Shown here: in pieces, positions 35,945 through 57,818 of the stretch
Layout: every line of letters begins with the position of its first letter
Numbering within the stretch: the first letter of the stretch is position 1
Assembly (NCBI GenBank): GCA_048213135.1
Contig: PS015024.1
Span: 223,208-287,137, forward strand
Source: Reclinomonas americana ATCC 50394
Lineage: Eukaryota; Jakobida; Jakobea; Jakobida
DNA length: 63,930 nt
Direction of reading: 5' to 3'
Translations under genes and position numbers: made by a program
Notes under the pieces: generated by a model
Database searches by the model: none
The model's input: the letters and a program-made list of their open reading frames with translations, nothing else
Told to the model about the DNA's origin: nothing

Positions 35945-38900
35945 ATGCAACGCCGGCAGCAGAAGCGACAAAAGCGGCCTCGCGTGGAAGAGGTCATTGA
36001 TGAAGAGCCTGCGGTTGCAGTCGTAGAAGAGGAGGAGCAAGCCGATGCCAATCACTGGCACGGTGGTGGCGACTTGCCTTGGGACGACGAGGATGACGAG
36101 GAGGAGGAGGATGGCGACTTTGAGGACGATGAGGATGATGATGACGACGACGATGCATTCAGCGACGATGTTGTCGAAGAAGAGGACGATCTGGATGCGT
36201 TGATTGAGGCGGCGGCTGCACGAGGTCCGCCATGCATGTGCACATTCACACACTTTTTTTCTTTGCGCCCCCCCACTTCATTCACACAATCCACTGTTGC
36301 TTGTGCAGCACCGGCGCGGACCGATGCCCGTGATGAGAAGCGTGTGCGTCCGGCCGAGGACGATGAGGACTCGTCGGATGATGAGACGCTGACGAATACG
36401 ATTGGCAATGTGCCGCTGGAGTGGTACGATGATTACGATCATGTGGGGTATGACGTGGCGGGCGAGCGGATTGGCAAGTCGGCCTCGAAGAAGATGGATT
36501 TGGTCGATCGGCTGCTTCGCATGCAAGATGATCCGGACTACATGTTGCGTTTTTTTCTTCCATTTGCGAACAAGAGACGAGTGTTGACTCTCTATGCATA
36601 GTCGAACTGTGTACGATGCACTGCATGATCAGGAGCATGTGTTGACGCACGAGGAGCTGGAGACGATTCTGCGCATTCGGCGTGGCCAGTTTGCGGAAAA
36701 GTCGGTCGCCACCGAGATTGTTGCGTCGCTTTTGTGCACTCTCATCAGTGTTGCATGCATGTTTTTCTCACCTCTTGCTCGCTGCAGCCTCTGTATGGCA
36801 CCGGAGAGAAAGAGTTGCATCCGCTGCGCAATGCACCGCTCAAGAAGAGCCGCTTCATCCCGTCCAAGAACGAAGGCAAGATTGTGGCGCACTACCGCAA
36901 GCTGATCCGCGAAGGCAAGATCCCGCCGTTTGAGCCCAAGCTGGATCCGGAGGCACTGGAGCAGTTGCCGACGCCTCACGATTTGTGGGGCCGTGGCTCC
37001 GACGCCAAGCTGCCGTCGTACCACGTGCCGCCGCCGAAGCTGCCGCTGCCGGGTCACGCCGAGTCGTACAATCCTCCTGCCGAGTACCTGCTGACACCCG
37101 AGGAGGAGGAAGTGTGGCGCAATCGCGATNNNNNNNNNNNNNNNNNNNNNNNNNNNNNNNNNNNNNNNNNNNNNNNNNNNNNNNNNNNNNNNNNNNNNNN
37201 NNNNNNNNNNNNNNNNNNNNNNNNNNNNNNNNNNNNNNNNNNNNNNNNNNNNNNNNNNNNNNNNNNNNNNNNNNNNNNNNNNNNNNNNNNNNNNNNNNNN
37301 NNNNNNNNNNNNNNNNNNNNNNNNNNNNNNNNNNNNNNNNNNNNNNNNNNNNNNNNNNNNNNNNNNNNNNNNNNNNNNNNNNNNNNNNNNNNNNNNNNNN
37401 NNNNNNNNNNNNNNNNNNNNNNNNNNNNNNNNNNNNNNNNNNNNNNNNNNNNNNNNNNNNNNNNNNNNNNNNNNNNNNNNNNNNNNGCAAATGAGTCTCT
37501 TCTCCATGCGGTTGTGTCACAAAAGACCAGAAATCAGAAACGCACCCGACGCCAAGTACTGTCCATTGGGCGACACAGCCAGAGCGCGCACCATGCCAGT
37601 GTGTCCTTTGAATCTAACGCTCAGCTTGGTGGGGAACGGCTTCAGCTCGTTAACGTCAGGCAGCTCCGGGAAGAGCTGCTTGAACGGCGTGTAGGTGCGC
37701 GTCTTTTGCACACGCGGGCACAGGTACAAATCGAGGCACCGCTCAAATCGCTCCTTGACAAGGTTCCTGTAGGACGGCAGCAGACGCAGGGAGGTGTGCT
37801 TGCGCGGCAAGAAGTTGGTCTGCCTCTTGCTGGGNNNNNNNNNNNNNNNNNNNNNNNNNNNNNNNNNNNNNNNNNNNNNNNNNNNNNNNNNNNNNNNNNN
37901 NNNNNNNNNNNNNNNNNNNNNNNNNNNNNNNNNNNNNNNNNNNNNNNNNNNNNNNNNNNNNNNNNNNNNNNNNNNNNNNNNNNNNNNNNNNNNNNNNNNN
38001 NNNNATTCACAGGTGGCGATGATTGCACGCTGCGATTATGGGAGGTGCGCACGGGTCGGTGCTTGCGCATGTGGCGCGCAAAGGACGTGGTGCAGTGTGT
38101 TGAGTTCCATCCGCTGGCCACTGTTCCGCTGTTGGTGGCTGGTGTCGACACGGGTGAGTGGTAGCCGATGACTGTTTGTGTGTGTGTCCGGGAGGTGCGA
38201 TGATGGCTCACGCTTTCGCGGTGCAGATCTCGTCTTCTTTGACAGCAAGATCGGCAATGCCGACTGCCGTGAACGCGTGCTCTCTGTGGCCCGTGCGGCG
38301 CGACAGGAGATTCCGACCGGCCAGCGACCGGTGGCAGAGTGGATTTCGCACCTGGACGGGTCGGTGGCGCCAGAGGCTGCCGCCGAGGGCCCGAGCGACG
38401 GACAACGTAACCAGTGGCGTGAATTGGAACCACTGTTCACCATTCGCCACGAGTTCAAGCTTCGCCAAGTCACCTTCCATCACAAGGGCGACTACCTCGC
38501 CGCTGTGTGCCCCGACGCCAACACTCGCGGTGTGGTGATTCATCACCTCGGCAAGCGCCAGAGCCAGTGCCCATTCAAGAAGACCAAGGGCCAAGTGCAG
38601 GTGAGCACACGCGCCCACATAACATGCATATCGTATCGTTGCTGATCACCCTCTCTCTTTCTCTGTCTCTTGCACACTCGCAGCAAGTTGCCTTCCACCC
38701 CACCGAGCCACGCTTCTTTGTGGCCACGCAAAAGTTTGTGCGTATCTACGACCTGGTCAAGCAGGAGTTGGTGAAGCGACTGCAGCCGGGCGTGCGCTAC
38801 ATTTCCAGGTTTCGTCCCCGTGATTTGCCACCAGCTACTGTCGGTGGGCTGTTAATCCTCACCTGGGTGCGTGTGTGTGTGCATGCAGTCTGGATGTGCA

Positions 38901-39325
38901 TCCGGGTGGCGAGAATGTGCTGTTGGGCTCGTACGATCGCAAAGTGGTGTGGTTCGACACGGAGCTCAGCTCGCAGCCTTACCGCACCATGCGTCACCAC
39001 AAGGAGGCTGTCCGTGCGGTGCGTGCGGATGCGTGTGTATCGTTTTCATTATTTAGAGCAGATGACTGATGTCTTGCTGTTGCAGGTGGCATACCACCGT
39101 CGGTTACCGCTGTTCGCCACGTGCAGTGACGACTTGGCGCTCAACATTTTCCACGGCATGGTGTACTCGGATCTGTTGCAAAACCCGCTGATTGTGCCCG
39201 TCAAGCGCATTCGTCAGGGTCACATGCGTGCCGAGGACATGGGTCTCTTGGTGTGCAAGTGGCACCCACACCAGCCGTGGATCTTCACTGGCGGTGCTGA
39301 TTTCATGATCAATCTGTACTCGTGA
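35945..39325 (+). CDS. BOP1: BOP1/Erb1, 60S ribosome-biogenesis WD40 protein
   Basis: BOP1/Erb1 works with Pes1/Nop7 and WDR12/Ytm1 in pre-rRNA processing of the 60S subunit in the nucleolus. The N-terminus is acidic (Asp/Glu runs, about 36078-36190), then the BOP1NT domain: LEWYDDYDHVGYD, DDPDY|RTVYD, GHAESYNPPAEYLL. WD40 repeats follow to the end (ASGGDDCTLRLWEV, GSYDRKVVWFDTEL, HGMVYSDLLQNPL, INLYS stop). Introns at 36544 and 36720 have GTTGCGT donors and join in frame. The middle piece, FLPRKHTSLRLLPSYRN to YLASG, lies on the minus strand at 37487-37834 between two gaps, so that contig is inverted in the scaffold. Its splice donor is in phase with the acceptor at 38010 (ASG|GGDDCT). I chose the ATG at 35945 because acidic BOP1-like sequence begins there; an in-frame ATG at about 35870 is possible. 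Confidence 0.95.
37130..37486. other. Assembly gap (357 N) in BOP1
   Basis: Left border of the inverted contig. The preceding exon ends in BOP1 sequence EEEEVWRNRD. Confidence 0.99.
37487..37834 (-). other. BOP1: Inverted contig carrying a BOP1 exon
   Basis: The minus strand encodes the conserved BOP1 segment FLPRKHTSLRLLPSYRNLVK, the ERFERCLDLYLCPR motif and the first WD40 repeat (FKGHTGMVRALAVSPNGQYL), ending at a GTGCGT donor. Flanking exons on both sides are plus-strand BOP1, and this segment is the missing middle. The contig is misoriented in the scaffold. Confidence 0.95.
37835..38004. other. Assembly gap (170 N) in BOP1
   Basis: Right border of the inverted contig; plus-strand BOP1 coding resumes after an ACAG acceptor at about 38010. 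Confidence 0.99.
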
Positions 39326-39450
39326 GCCTCGTCAGTGAGTACACAATAACCCTACGCCACTTAAACAACAACAACATCAACAGTTTATTCGTTCACCTCT
39401 TTGCGACAGAGGTTTATAATTATATTGTGGATTGCAGCAAATTATCATTA

Positions 39451-50449
<10,999 letters not shown>

Positions 50450-50529
50450 CTTCAACGCACGATGCGTCCGATCGATGATGAATGATGAGTCATGTGTCAC
50501 GCGCGCGCGCTTTTTGTGTGATCGCATCG
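50450..50529. promoter_or_regulatory. 80-bp bidirectional promoter (armadillo gene / AMMECR1)
   Basis: The entire interval between the two divergent ATGs. It contains GATC/GATG words and a (GC)5 run but no TATA box. Alternative upstream ATGs in frame with either gene would shrink or remove it. Confidence 0.5.
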
Positions 50530-51637
50530 ATGAGTGTTCATCACTGCGCCTACGTTTTTGACTGGTGTGTGTATGTGTGCCACGTGATCTGCACATGTCA
50601 AGGCGTGAGTGTTGACTGTCTCTTCTCCAGTTTGCTGTACGAGTTGGGTCCGGTACACCCAACGATCAAGGACCTGGTCGATGTGAGCCCTCCACACCCA
50701 CAGTTCGATGTGAGCATGTGGCCTACTGCTGCTCCTCCTCCTCCTCCTCCTCCACTGTCTCAGTCACGAACTGATGTGCGTTGATGTGTGTGTTTGTGTG
50801 AGGATAGGATCATTTGACCGAATCGCCGCTGTTTGTCACGTTCAAGAAGCGAGCGAGCAGCAAGCGACACCATCGGCATCGCCGAGATGACAGTGAAGAG
50901 TGGGAACTGCGGGTTGCGTCCAACTCACGGTCTATTCTTGTCTACACTCTTGCGCGCTCAACACCGTGCGACAGGGATGCATCGGAACCTTCTCTCCGCT
51001 GCCACTGGGCGAAGGACTGCGACAGTACACGGTGCAGAGGTGCGCACTCGCACAGGTTCAGTTGGAGTTGGAGGTGTGCGTGCTCATGCCATGACGCAGT
51101 GCTTTCCGAGATCGGCGATTCGATCCGATTGAGGCGAACGAGGTCGAGGACCTCGCCGTGAACGTGTCCATTCTCACCGATTTTGAGCCGGCGGCGCATG
51201 TGTACGACTGGGAGGTGTGTGCGTGTGCGACAAGAGTACGCACGCAATTTCCGAGTTGTCTTTTTCTTACCTGGCGTCTCTTGCTGCTGCAGATTGGTCG
51301 ACATGGCGTGTGGATGGAGTTCAAGCTCGGATCGCGCTCCACCACGGCCACGTACTTGCCGGAGATCGCAGCCGAGCAGGGTTGGGATCACGAGAAGACG
51401 GTGAGCTATGGCGTTTTCGTGTATGATGATGCCCTTTCGTCGAGCTCGTGCTTATGCATGTATGTATGTGTGTGTGCACAGATCGAGTCGCTGTTCAGGA
51501 AGGGCGGCTTCCGAGACCGCATCACGCGCGAGGTGCTGGAATCGGCGATTGTGACGCGCTACCAGAGCCAGAAGCGCTCGTTGACGTGGGACGAGTACAT
51601 GCAACTCAAGCGCCAAAGCATGGCGCCTGCCACATGA
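50530..51637 (+). CDS. AMMECR1: AMMECR1-domain protein
   Basis: AMMECR1 is a widely conserved, mostly eukaryotic and archaeal protein of uncertain biochemical role; the human gene lies in a contiguous-deletion syndrome region. Exons join in phase. 50530-50564 and 50631-50682 give MSVHHCAYVFDCLLYELG, matching the start of the family. Then come the exon from 50808 (SPLFVTFKKR), the hallmark LRGCIGTFSPLPLGEGLRQY, RRFDPIEANEVEDL, VNVSILTDFEPA, GRHGVWMEFKLGSRSTTATYL, PEIAAEQGWDHEKTIESLFR and the C-terminal end. A basic His/Arg-rich insertion (SSKRHHRHRRDDSEEWEL) sits just before the GCIGTF motif, where relatives have a short turn. The exon just after LRQY has an uncertain boundary near 51035-51120. 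An upstream in-frame ATG at 50482 is possible. It is followed 176 bp later by CPOX on the same strand. Confidence 0.93.
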
Positions 51638-51813
51638 GAAAATCCCCAGCAAAGAGAGGCAACGATGGAGAAACGGCTGTAGAACAATTGTGCATCTGTG
51701 TAAAGCGAATGTGTGTGGCTCGACGGTGGCAACGAATGATCCGCGCATCGTAGTTGAATCTTTGTCCTCTTTGTTTGTTTTTTTGATCCGCGACGCGTAA
51801 GTCACCTCCTCCA

Positions 51814-53324
51814 ATGACCAAGCGACCACTGCCTCCCATTGCCATTGCCGCCGGCCTCACTGGCTGGGTGGCCGTTGGTGAGTGCGAGTGTGTGTGTGAG
51901 AGAGAGCGCGCGCACACGTCATCACATCGCTCACTCGCATGCATGCGCAGCCACTCCGGCACCCTACTCATTCATCGCCATGGGCTTCTTGCTCGGCCTC
52001 TTTGTCATGTTTGTCAACAGCCTCATCTCCTCCACCTCTTCCTCCTCATCGTCATCGTCATCTGCATCATCGACAACAGCAGCAGCAGGTGCGCGACAGA
52101 ATCCCGCGACTTATTGTAGAAAAAGATGCACTGATGCGCTGCTTGTGTTGTTGCATCTCAGCATCGTCACCAGCAGCACAAGCCGAGGCCAAGCAGCTGT
52201 CTACCGAAGAGCAGCGTCGTCTGCAGCAAGCGTACGAGCCGAACTTTGATGTGATTGCCGAGGCCTTCCGGCAGGTGCAGCACCGGATCACGCGTTTCCT
52301 GGCCGAGGCCACGGGCGAGGAGCCGCGCGAGGAGATCTGGGAGTACGAGAAGGGCGAGGGCGGTGGCCGCACTCGTGTGTGGGAGGGCGGCGCCAATCTG
52401 GAAAAGGGCGGCGTCAACTTTTCCGCCATTCGTGGACAGCAGCTGCCCGGATCGGCACTGGCGTCGCGAGTTGCGCCCCTTTCTGTCTGTTTCTCTCTCT
52501 CTCTCTCTCTCGCACAGTGGTGCTGACTGCAGTGGCTTGCAGCTCAACGTCAGCGCGACGACGCCGTTTGGCGCCACGGGCGTCAGCATTGTGATTCATC
52601 CGCGCAACCCGTGGGTGCCGACGATTCACATGAACATTCGGTACTTTGAGACGGGGCAGAAGTGGTGGTTTGGCGGCGGCATCGACCTCACCCCGTACTG
52701 CGTCAAGTCGCGTGCCGACGTGGCCAACTTCCATGGGGCGATGCGCGACGTCTGCAACGCCCACGGCATGGACTATGCGGCGCTGAAGAAGACCGCCGAC
52801 GACTACTTTACGATTACGCATCGCCAGGAGATGCGTGGCGCAGGTGCGGCGGGGCACTACACACACATGCACATTCTGTTGCTTGTGTGTGGCGGTGACT
52901 CACTCTCCCCCTCGTGTTACGTGCAGGTGGCATCTTTTACGACAATCTGAGCACGGATCGCGTCGCCAACTTTGACTTTTGTGTGGCGGTGGGCGACACA
53001 TTTATCCGCGCCTACCGACCCTTCCTGGAGGCGTCACGGCTGTCGCTGCAGTACACGCCGCGCCAGCGTGAATGGCAGCTGCTGCGCCGCGGACGCTACG
53101 TGGAATTCAACCTGGTGTACGATCGCGGCACCAAGTTCGGCCTGGAGAGCAACGGCCGCACGGAGAGCATTCTGATGTCGCTGCCGACCGAGGCGCGGTG
53201 GTGGTACGGCGGCCAGCTGCCGCAGAACCTCGCCGCGGGCACATCCGAGTGGAACGAGCGCCACGAGGCCGAGATGCGCGAGGTCTACTTCCAGCCGCAC
53301 GACTGGGTCGCCGAGCTGAAGTAA
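51814..53324 (+). CDS. CPOX: Oxygen-dependent coproporphyrinogen III oxidase (HemF type) with N-terminal hydrophobic segment
   Basis: Converts coproporphyrinogen III to protoporphyrinogen IX with O2, the antepenultimate step of haem synthesis. The catalytic domain starts after [19 protein letters not shown]. Family motifs: [55 protein letters not shown], the exon junction [15 protein letters not shown], and the C-terminal [25 protein letters not shown] and WW. The two first exons encode [18 protein letters not shown], a strongly hydrophobic helix ([20 protein letters not shown]) and a Ser run, all in frame with the enzyme. That leader could be an organelle-import signal with a stop-transfer anchor. 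The intron before GADCSGLQ joins in phase with a GTCGCG donor. Downstream, a convergent TPR gene ends 140 bp away. Confidence 0.95.
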
Positions 53325-53464
53325 CCTCCATTCGCGCGCACACCCCACACATCCACACAACTTACTACAGTAGACAATGAACAGACGGACACATACGTAA
53401 AAGAAAAAAGAACAACAGTCGACTACAATTCTCGGGCCGAGGAAAAAAAGGTTTAAAGTTCGCA

Positions 53465-54772
53465 TCATCGGAGGAACCGCTGGCACTGCCGGATGCACTG
53501 CAGCGATACGGATAAGAAAAAAAGTGGCTGATGTGGGTGGACGAAGAGTGTGGAAGCAACCTTCGTGGCCTCGATCACTAGTGGATGATGCGCGGCATCG
53601 TCGCCGAGGATTTTCTGGTGTAAACTAACCGAGCGGTCAAACAGACGCACGGCTTTGCGGAACTCTCTTCTCGCCTGCACAATGAGTCCTGTGTGCGCGC
53701 GAGAGAGAGAGAGAAGGTGAGCAACAACGACGCGGGGGAACGGTGCAGTGGCGATGAGGCAGACCGATATTATAGACCGCCTTGGCATACTCGAGATGGG
53801 AGGTCCCGTAGTGGCGCTTGCGAATCTCCAGCACACGACCCTGCACGACGCACGACACACTGAGAATAATCGCATGGGAGACAAGGCGTGAACGGCCGCG
53901 AGACGAACTTGCAACACGAGTGCCTCCTGCAAGAGCGACAGTCAGCAGCATCGCACAAGGGAGAGAATGAGACAACAACGACACCCCACCTCCAGCTCAT
54001 TGGCATCGCGCTTGATGCTGGCCATGTTCTCCAGCGTGACGGCCGTCAGCGGACTGCCCTGGCCGAGGATCTTTTCACGGATGCGCACCGACATGGTGTA
54101 GTCCTTTAGTGCCTCCTCTGTGTTGCCGAGTTGGTCCATGCTGCATGCGGCGGCGCGTCAGGAACGATCAGGTTGACAAGTGAATGGATAGCAAGCGACA
54201 ACGCAACACGACGCCATGGTTGTGTCTCACGTCGGCCAGGATTAACCGATCGTGGCCGACCAGATCTGCTCATGCATCTGTAAGCATCTCATGGTCTCAC
54301 ACTGTACTGCAAGCACACGCAACGTTCTCCCAGATCCAAACATCGCTCAAACATGCGCAGCGCCTCCTGCAGCTCGCCATTCCCGAGATACAAGTGCCCC
54401 ACATCTGCAAACACAACAAACAGTAAGCACCTCGTGGACGACGAACACTCACAGTGTGTCCCGAGCGCAACACCCAACTGAGGTACACCGACAGCAGCTT
54501 CGGGTTCTCCTTGCCATAAATCTCCTCCATGGTATCCAAACACGAGTTGTACATCTCCAACGCCGCATCGATCGTGCCACACGAGTGATACGCGTTGCCA
54601 AGACCCAGGAAACTATGACGCACATCAACACACACACAAGGCGTGCCAGCGANNNNNNNNNNNNNNNNNNNNAGATGGGTTACGGGCTGCGGATGCAATT
54701 TCGCCAGCGGTGACCCTTCGTACACAATCACGCACACACACAGGATGGCGAGGTTCGTGGCATTGCCTGCAT
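53465..54772 (-). CDS. TPR-repeat protein (kinesin-light-chain/NPHP3-like repeats)
   Basis: Tandem tetratricopeptide repeats of the long, KLC-like type: LGNAYHSCGTIDAALEMYNS, ELQEALRMFERCLDLGE, NTEEALKDYTMSVRIREKIL, TSHLEYAKAVYNIG, ARREFRKAVRLFDRSVSLHQ. The protein ends EATK|CIRQCQRFLR (stop 53465). These repeats bind partner peptides; no enzyme domain is seen. The N-terminal end is uncertain: a 20-N gap at 54653-54672 separates the repeats from a possible first exon with an ATG at 54770-54772 (MQAMPRTSPS). Several exon boundaries between 54130 and 54330 are unclear. Confidence 0.7.
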
Positions 54773-54966
54773 TGCAGCGTCTGTCTGTGTGTGTCAGTGT
54801 GTGCGTGCTTGTGGGAGCTGACTGTTGTGTTTTCCGTGTGGGTACAGTTCAAGTGGGACAAGGGCAAAGTCGCCAGAAAAGGAGGAGGTTTGTGTGTGGT
54901 GCATGCGCATGTGTGTGTGCGCGGGAGACAGCGAGGCAGCAGTGGCAGCAGCAGTGAGGAGGCGTC

Positions 54967-56361
54967 ATGTCGCGCGACATCTTGACCATGGTGCACACAC
55001 TCTCTTGTGCATTCACACACACTCTGGCGAGCACACACACACCCCACAGATGAGAGAGAGGAAGACACAGCATGCATCCTCTTGTCTCATTGTGTGTTGA
55101 TTTGTGTGTGTGTGTGTGTGTGATTAGCCGACTGAGGAGGAGAAGTTTGCGACTGGACCTCTGAAGCTGCTGACCGAGGCGGTGAAGAACAACACGCAAG
55201 TGCTGATCAACTGCCGCAACAACCGCAAGATCCTTGCGCGAGTCAAGGCGTTTGATCGACACTGCAATATGGTGCTGGAGAGTGTGCATGAGGCGTGGAC
55301 AGAGATGCCAAAGAGCGGCAAGGGCAAGAAGAAGGCGCAGGNNNNNNNNNNNNNNNNNNNNNNNNNNNNNNNNNNNNNNNNNNNNNNNNNNNNNNNNNNN
55401 NNNNNNNNNNNNNNNNNNNNNNNNNNNNNNNNNNNNNNNNNNNNNNNNNNNNNNNNNNNNNNNNNNNNNNNNNNNNNNNNNNNNNNNNNNNNNNNNNNNN
55501 NNNNNNNNNNNNNNNNNNNNNNNNNNNNNNNNNNNNNNNNNNNNNNNNNNNNNNNNNNNNNNNNNNNNNNNNNNNNNNNNNNNNNNNNNNNNNNNNNNNN
55601 NNNNNNNNNNNNNNNNNNNNNNNNNNNNNNNNNNNNNNNNNNNNNNNNNNNNNNNNNNNNNNNNNNNNNNNNNNNNNNNNNNNNNNNNNNNNNNNNNNNN
55701 NNNNNNNNNNNNNNNNNNNNNNNNNNNNNNNNNNNNNNNNNNNNNNNNNNNNNNNNNNNNNNNNNNNNNNNNNNNNNNNNNNNNNNNNNNNNNNNNNNNN
55801 NNNNNNNNNNNNNNNNNNNNNNNNNNNNNNNNNNNNNNNNNNNNNNNNNNNNNNNNNNNNNNNNNNNNNNNNNNNNNNNNNNNNNNNNNNNNNNNNNNNN
55901 NNNNNNNNNNNNNNNNNNNNNNNNNNNNNNNNNNNNNNNNNNNNNNNNNNNNNNNNNNNNNNNNNNNNNNNNNNNNNNNNNNNNNNNNNNNNNNNNNNNN
56001 NNNNNNNNNNNNNNNNNNNNNNNNNNNNNNNNNNNNNNNNNNNNNNNNNNNNNNNNNNNNNNNNNNNNNNNNNNNNNNNNNNNNNNNNNNNNNNNNNNNN
56101 NNNNNNNNNNNNNNNNNNNNNNNNNNNNNNNNNNNNNNNNNNNNNNNNNNNNNNNNNNNNNNNNNNNNNNNNNNNNNNNNNNNNNNNNNNNNNNNNNNNN
56201 NNNNNNNNNNNNNNNNNNNNNNNNNNNNNNNNNNNNNNNNNNNNNNNNNNNNNNNNNNNNNNNNNNTCCCTCCCTTCTCTCCCCCCTTTCAGGACCGGTT
56301 CATCAGCAAAATGTTCCTCCGAGGCGACTCAGTCATTGTGGTGCTCCGCAATCCGAAATGA
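54967..56361 (+). CDS. SNRPD2: Small nuclear ribonucleoprotein Sm D2
   Basis: Core Sm-ring protein of the U1, U2, U4 and U5 snRNPs. Exon 1 is 24 nt (54967-54990, MSRDILTM). Exon 2 starts at 55128 with [15 protein letters not shown] and continues through the Sm1 motif ([33 protein letters not shown]) to the typical KSGKGKKK insert before a 925-N gap. The last exon gives the Sm2 motif ([20 protein letters not shown]) and ends PK at 56361, slightly shorter than the human C-terminus. Intron 1 ends in (TG)n followed by ATTAG. Confidence 0.96.
55342..56266. other. Assembly gap (925 N) in the SmD2 gene
   Basis: The known SmD2 protein needs only a few residues between the flanking exons, so the gap must be almost entirely intron or contain something else. 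The 3' flank resumes in a pyrimidine-rich tract ending TTTCAG. Confidence 0.95.
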
Positions 56362-56471
56362 GCGCCTGCAGTTATTTTCCCTGGCTATTCAGTGTGTGTG
56401 TGTGCGCGCGCGTGTGTGTCGGCAGAAAAATACATGGAGTGAGAGCGCGGTGTGTTGGTTCTTGTCGTGTT

Positions 56472-57770
56472 TTACTTGAGTTTGGCTGCATTTTTGTCGT
56501 GCTCGGGTGTTGGTGAGTGTTGCCGTGTGGTCGACGAGACCAACGGGGTGGTGTCCGAGTTGGCACCCGCTGCATCGTCGGCGGAGGGTGTCATCGAGGC
56601 CAGATGGCCGCGATAGTAGCCCGGCGGGAAGTGTGGAACGTGATCCGACGCTTGGCGCACAGGGAAGAAGCAGCCGTCACCTGGCAGGTCGGAGTTGGTT
56701 CCAGGCCACCACCACCACCACGGGTTCTCGCCGAGCGCTCCGCGCAGATTGTGCAGGTAGCCGACGTGGTAGGGATTGGCAGTCTGTTGGGGCGAGAGGC
56801 GTGAGGCGAGAGACACCCTTGACATACAGAGATGGAGAGAGTGGGCAGGCACGCAACCAGGTGGTAGCGTTGTCGCAGCTTGGTCCTCCAGCCCTTGTCC
56901 ATCGACTCGATGGTGGTGATGTTGCGGAAGAGCAGTGAGAAGTGGTAGCCCCCAAAGCCGCCCAGGGTCAGCGCAAAAATAATGGCGATGAAGAAGGCCA
57001 GCACCACATTCACAATCGACAGTGGTTCCAGTGGTTCCGGGAACGGTTGCTGCGCGGCGGGAACGAGCGCGTGTGAGGACGAGCTGGTGGACTCGCTCAG
57101 AGAGAGACACACACAGACAGACAGACCCCTGGTGCTGGTGGCGTAAACACGGCATACTCCAGCGAAATGGCATACAAAAAATCGCGGAACAGCGTCGCCG
57201 CAATGTAGGCACCGAGCAGCGCCGAGTACATCAGGAACTGGAAGAAGAACTTGGTGTTGTAGAAACCGACACAGTTGTTCACCCACGCTGCGTCGTATAA
57301 CGAGATCGATGAGAGTGCTGCTCACTGGCGACGGCGGCGGCGGCGGCTGCTGAGAGAAGCGCACGCAACGACAGTGGTGATCCATCTTGAGCACACATCG
57401 CTCGCACGAGCTGCAGTGATGCGCGCGATCGGGCTTCGGCACAGATCGCACCAGGGGCCGCTCCAAATCCCGCCCACTCTCATCCTTGTGCAGCACGATC
57501 GGATGGCACTTGGAGCACACACGATGTGCGCCATCAAAACGCCGCTCGATTTGCGACATCTGCCGCCGGCCTGGTCAACACAACACAACGATCATTCATC
57601 ATCAGAGCACATCAACTCACCACCACACGCTCCTGTCCCGTGGACGACGACGATGATGACGACTCCTCCACCGTCTTGGCGTTCACCGGTTGCACTGGCG
57701 GCGGCGGCGTTCCGTGCGATCCAGCATGCGATGGGCTTGCGAGAGGTGAGCAGATCGTCGACACAGGCAT
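56472..57770 (-). CDS. DHHC-type protein S-acyltransferase (palmitoyltransferase)
   Basis: Zinc-binding cysteine-rich domain VCSKCHP...[19 protein letters not shown], followed after an intron by [11 protein letters not shown]; the Pro codon is split by the intron (donor GTTGCGT at 57369). Two TM helices follow ([40 protein letters not shown]), then the TTxE-type motif [12 protein letters not shown] and the family's C-terminal region ([27 protein letters not shown]). A run of five Trp (NPWWWWWPG) stands where relatives have one or two aromatic residues. The two TM helices expected before the DHHC domain are not visible: the most upstream sequence is a Pro/Ser-rich exon that runs to a 20-N gap at 57795. 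The first ATG there is at 57768-57770, but the real start is probably lost. Such enzymes palmitoylate cysteines of membrane-associated proteins at Golgi or plasma membranes. Confidence 0.9.
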
Positions 57771-57818
57771 CGCACAGCACGCATGCATGTAATCNNNNNN
57801 NNNNNNNNNNNNNNAAAA

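Noticed and set aside
54840-54890. A small plus-strand exon (FKWDKGKVARKGG) with flanking splice-like sites before SmD2
   Set aside because: No start, partner exon or conserved match; likely chance within the intergenic region.
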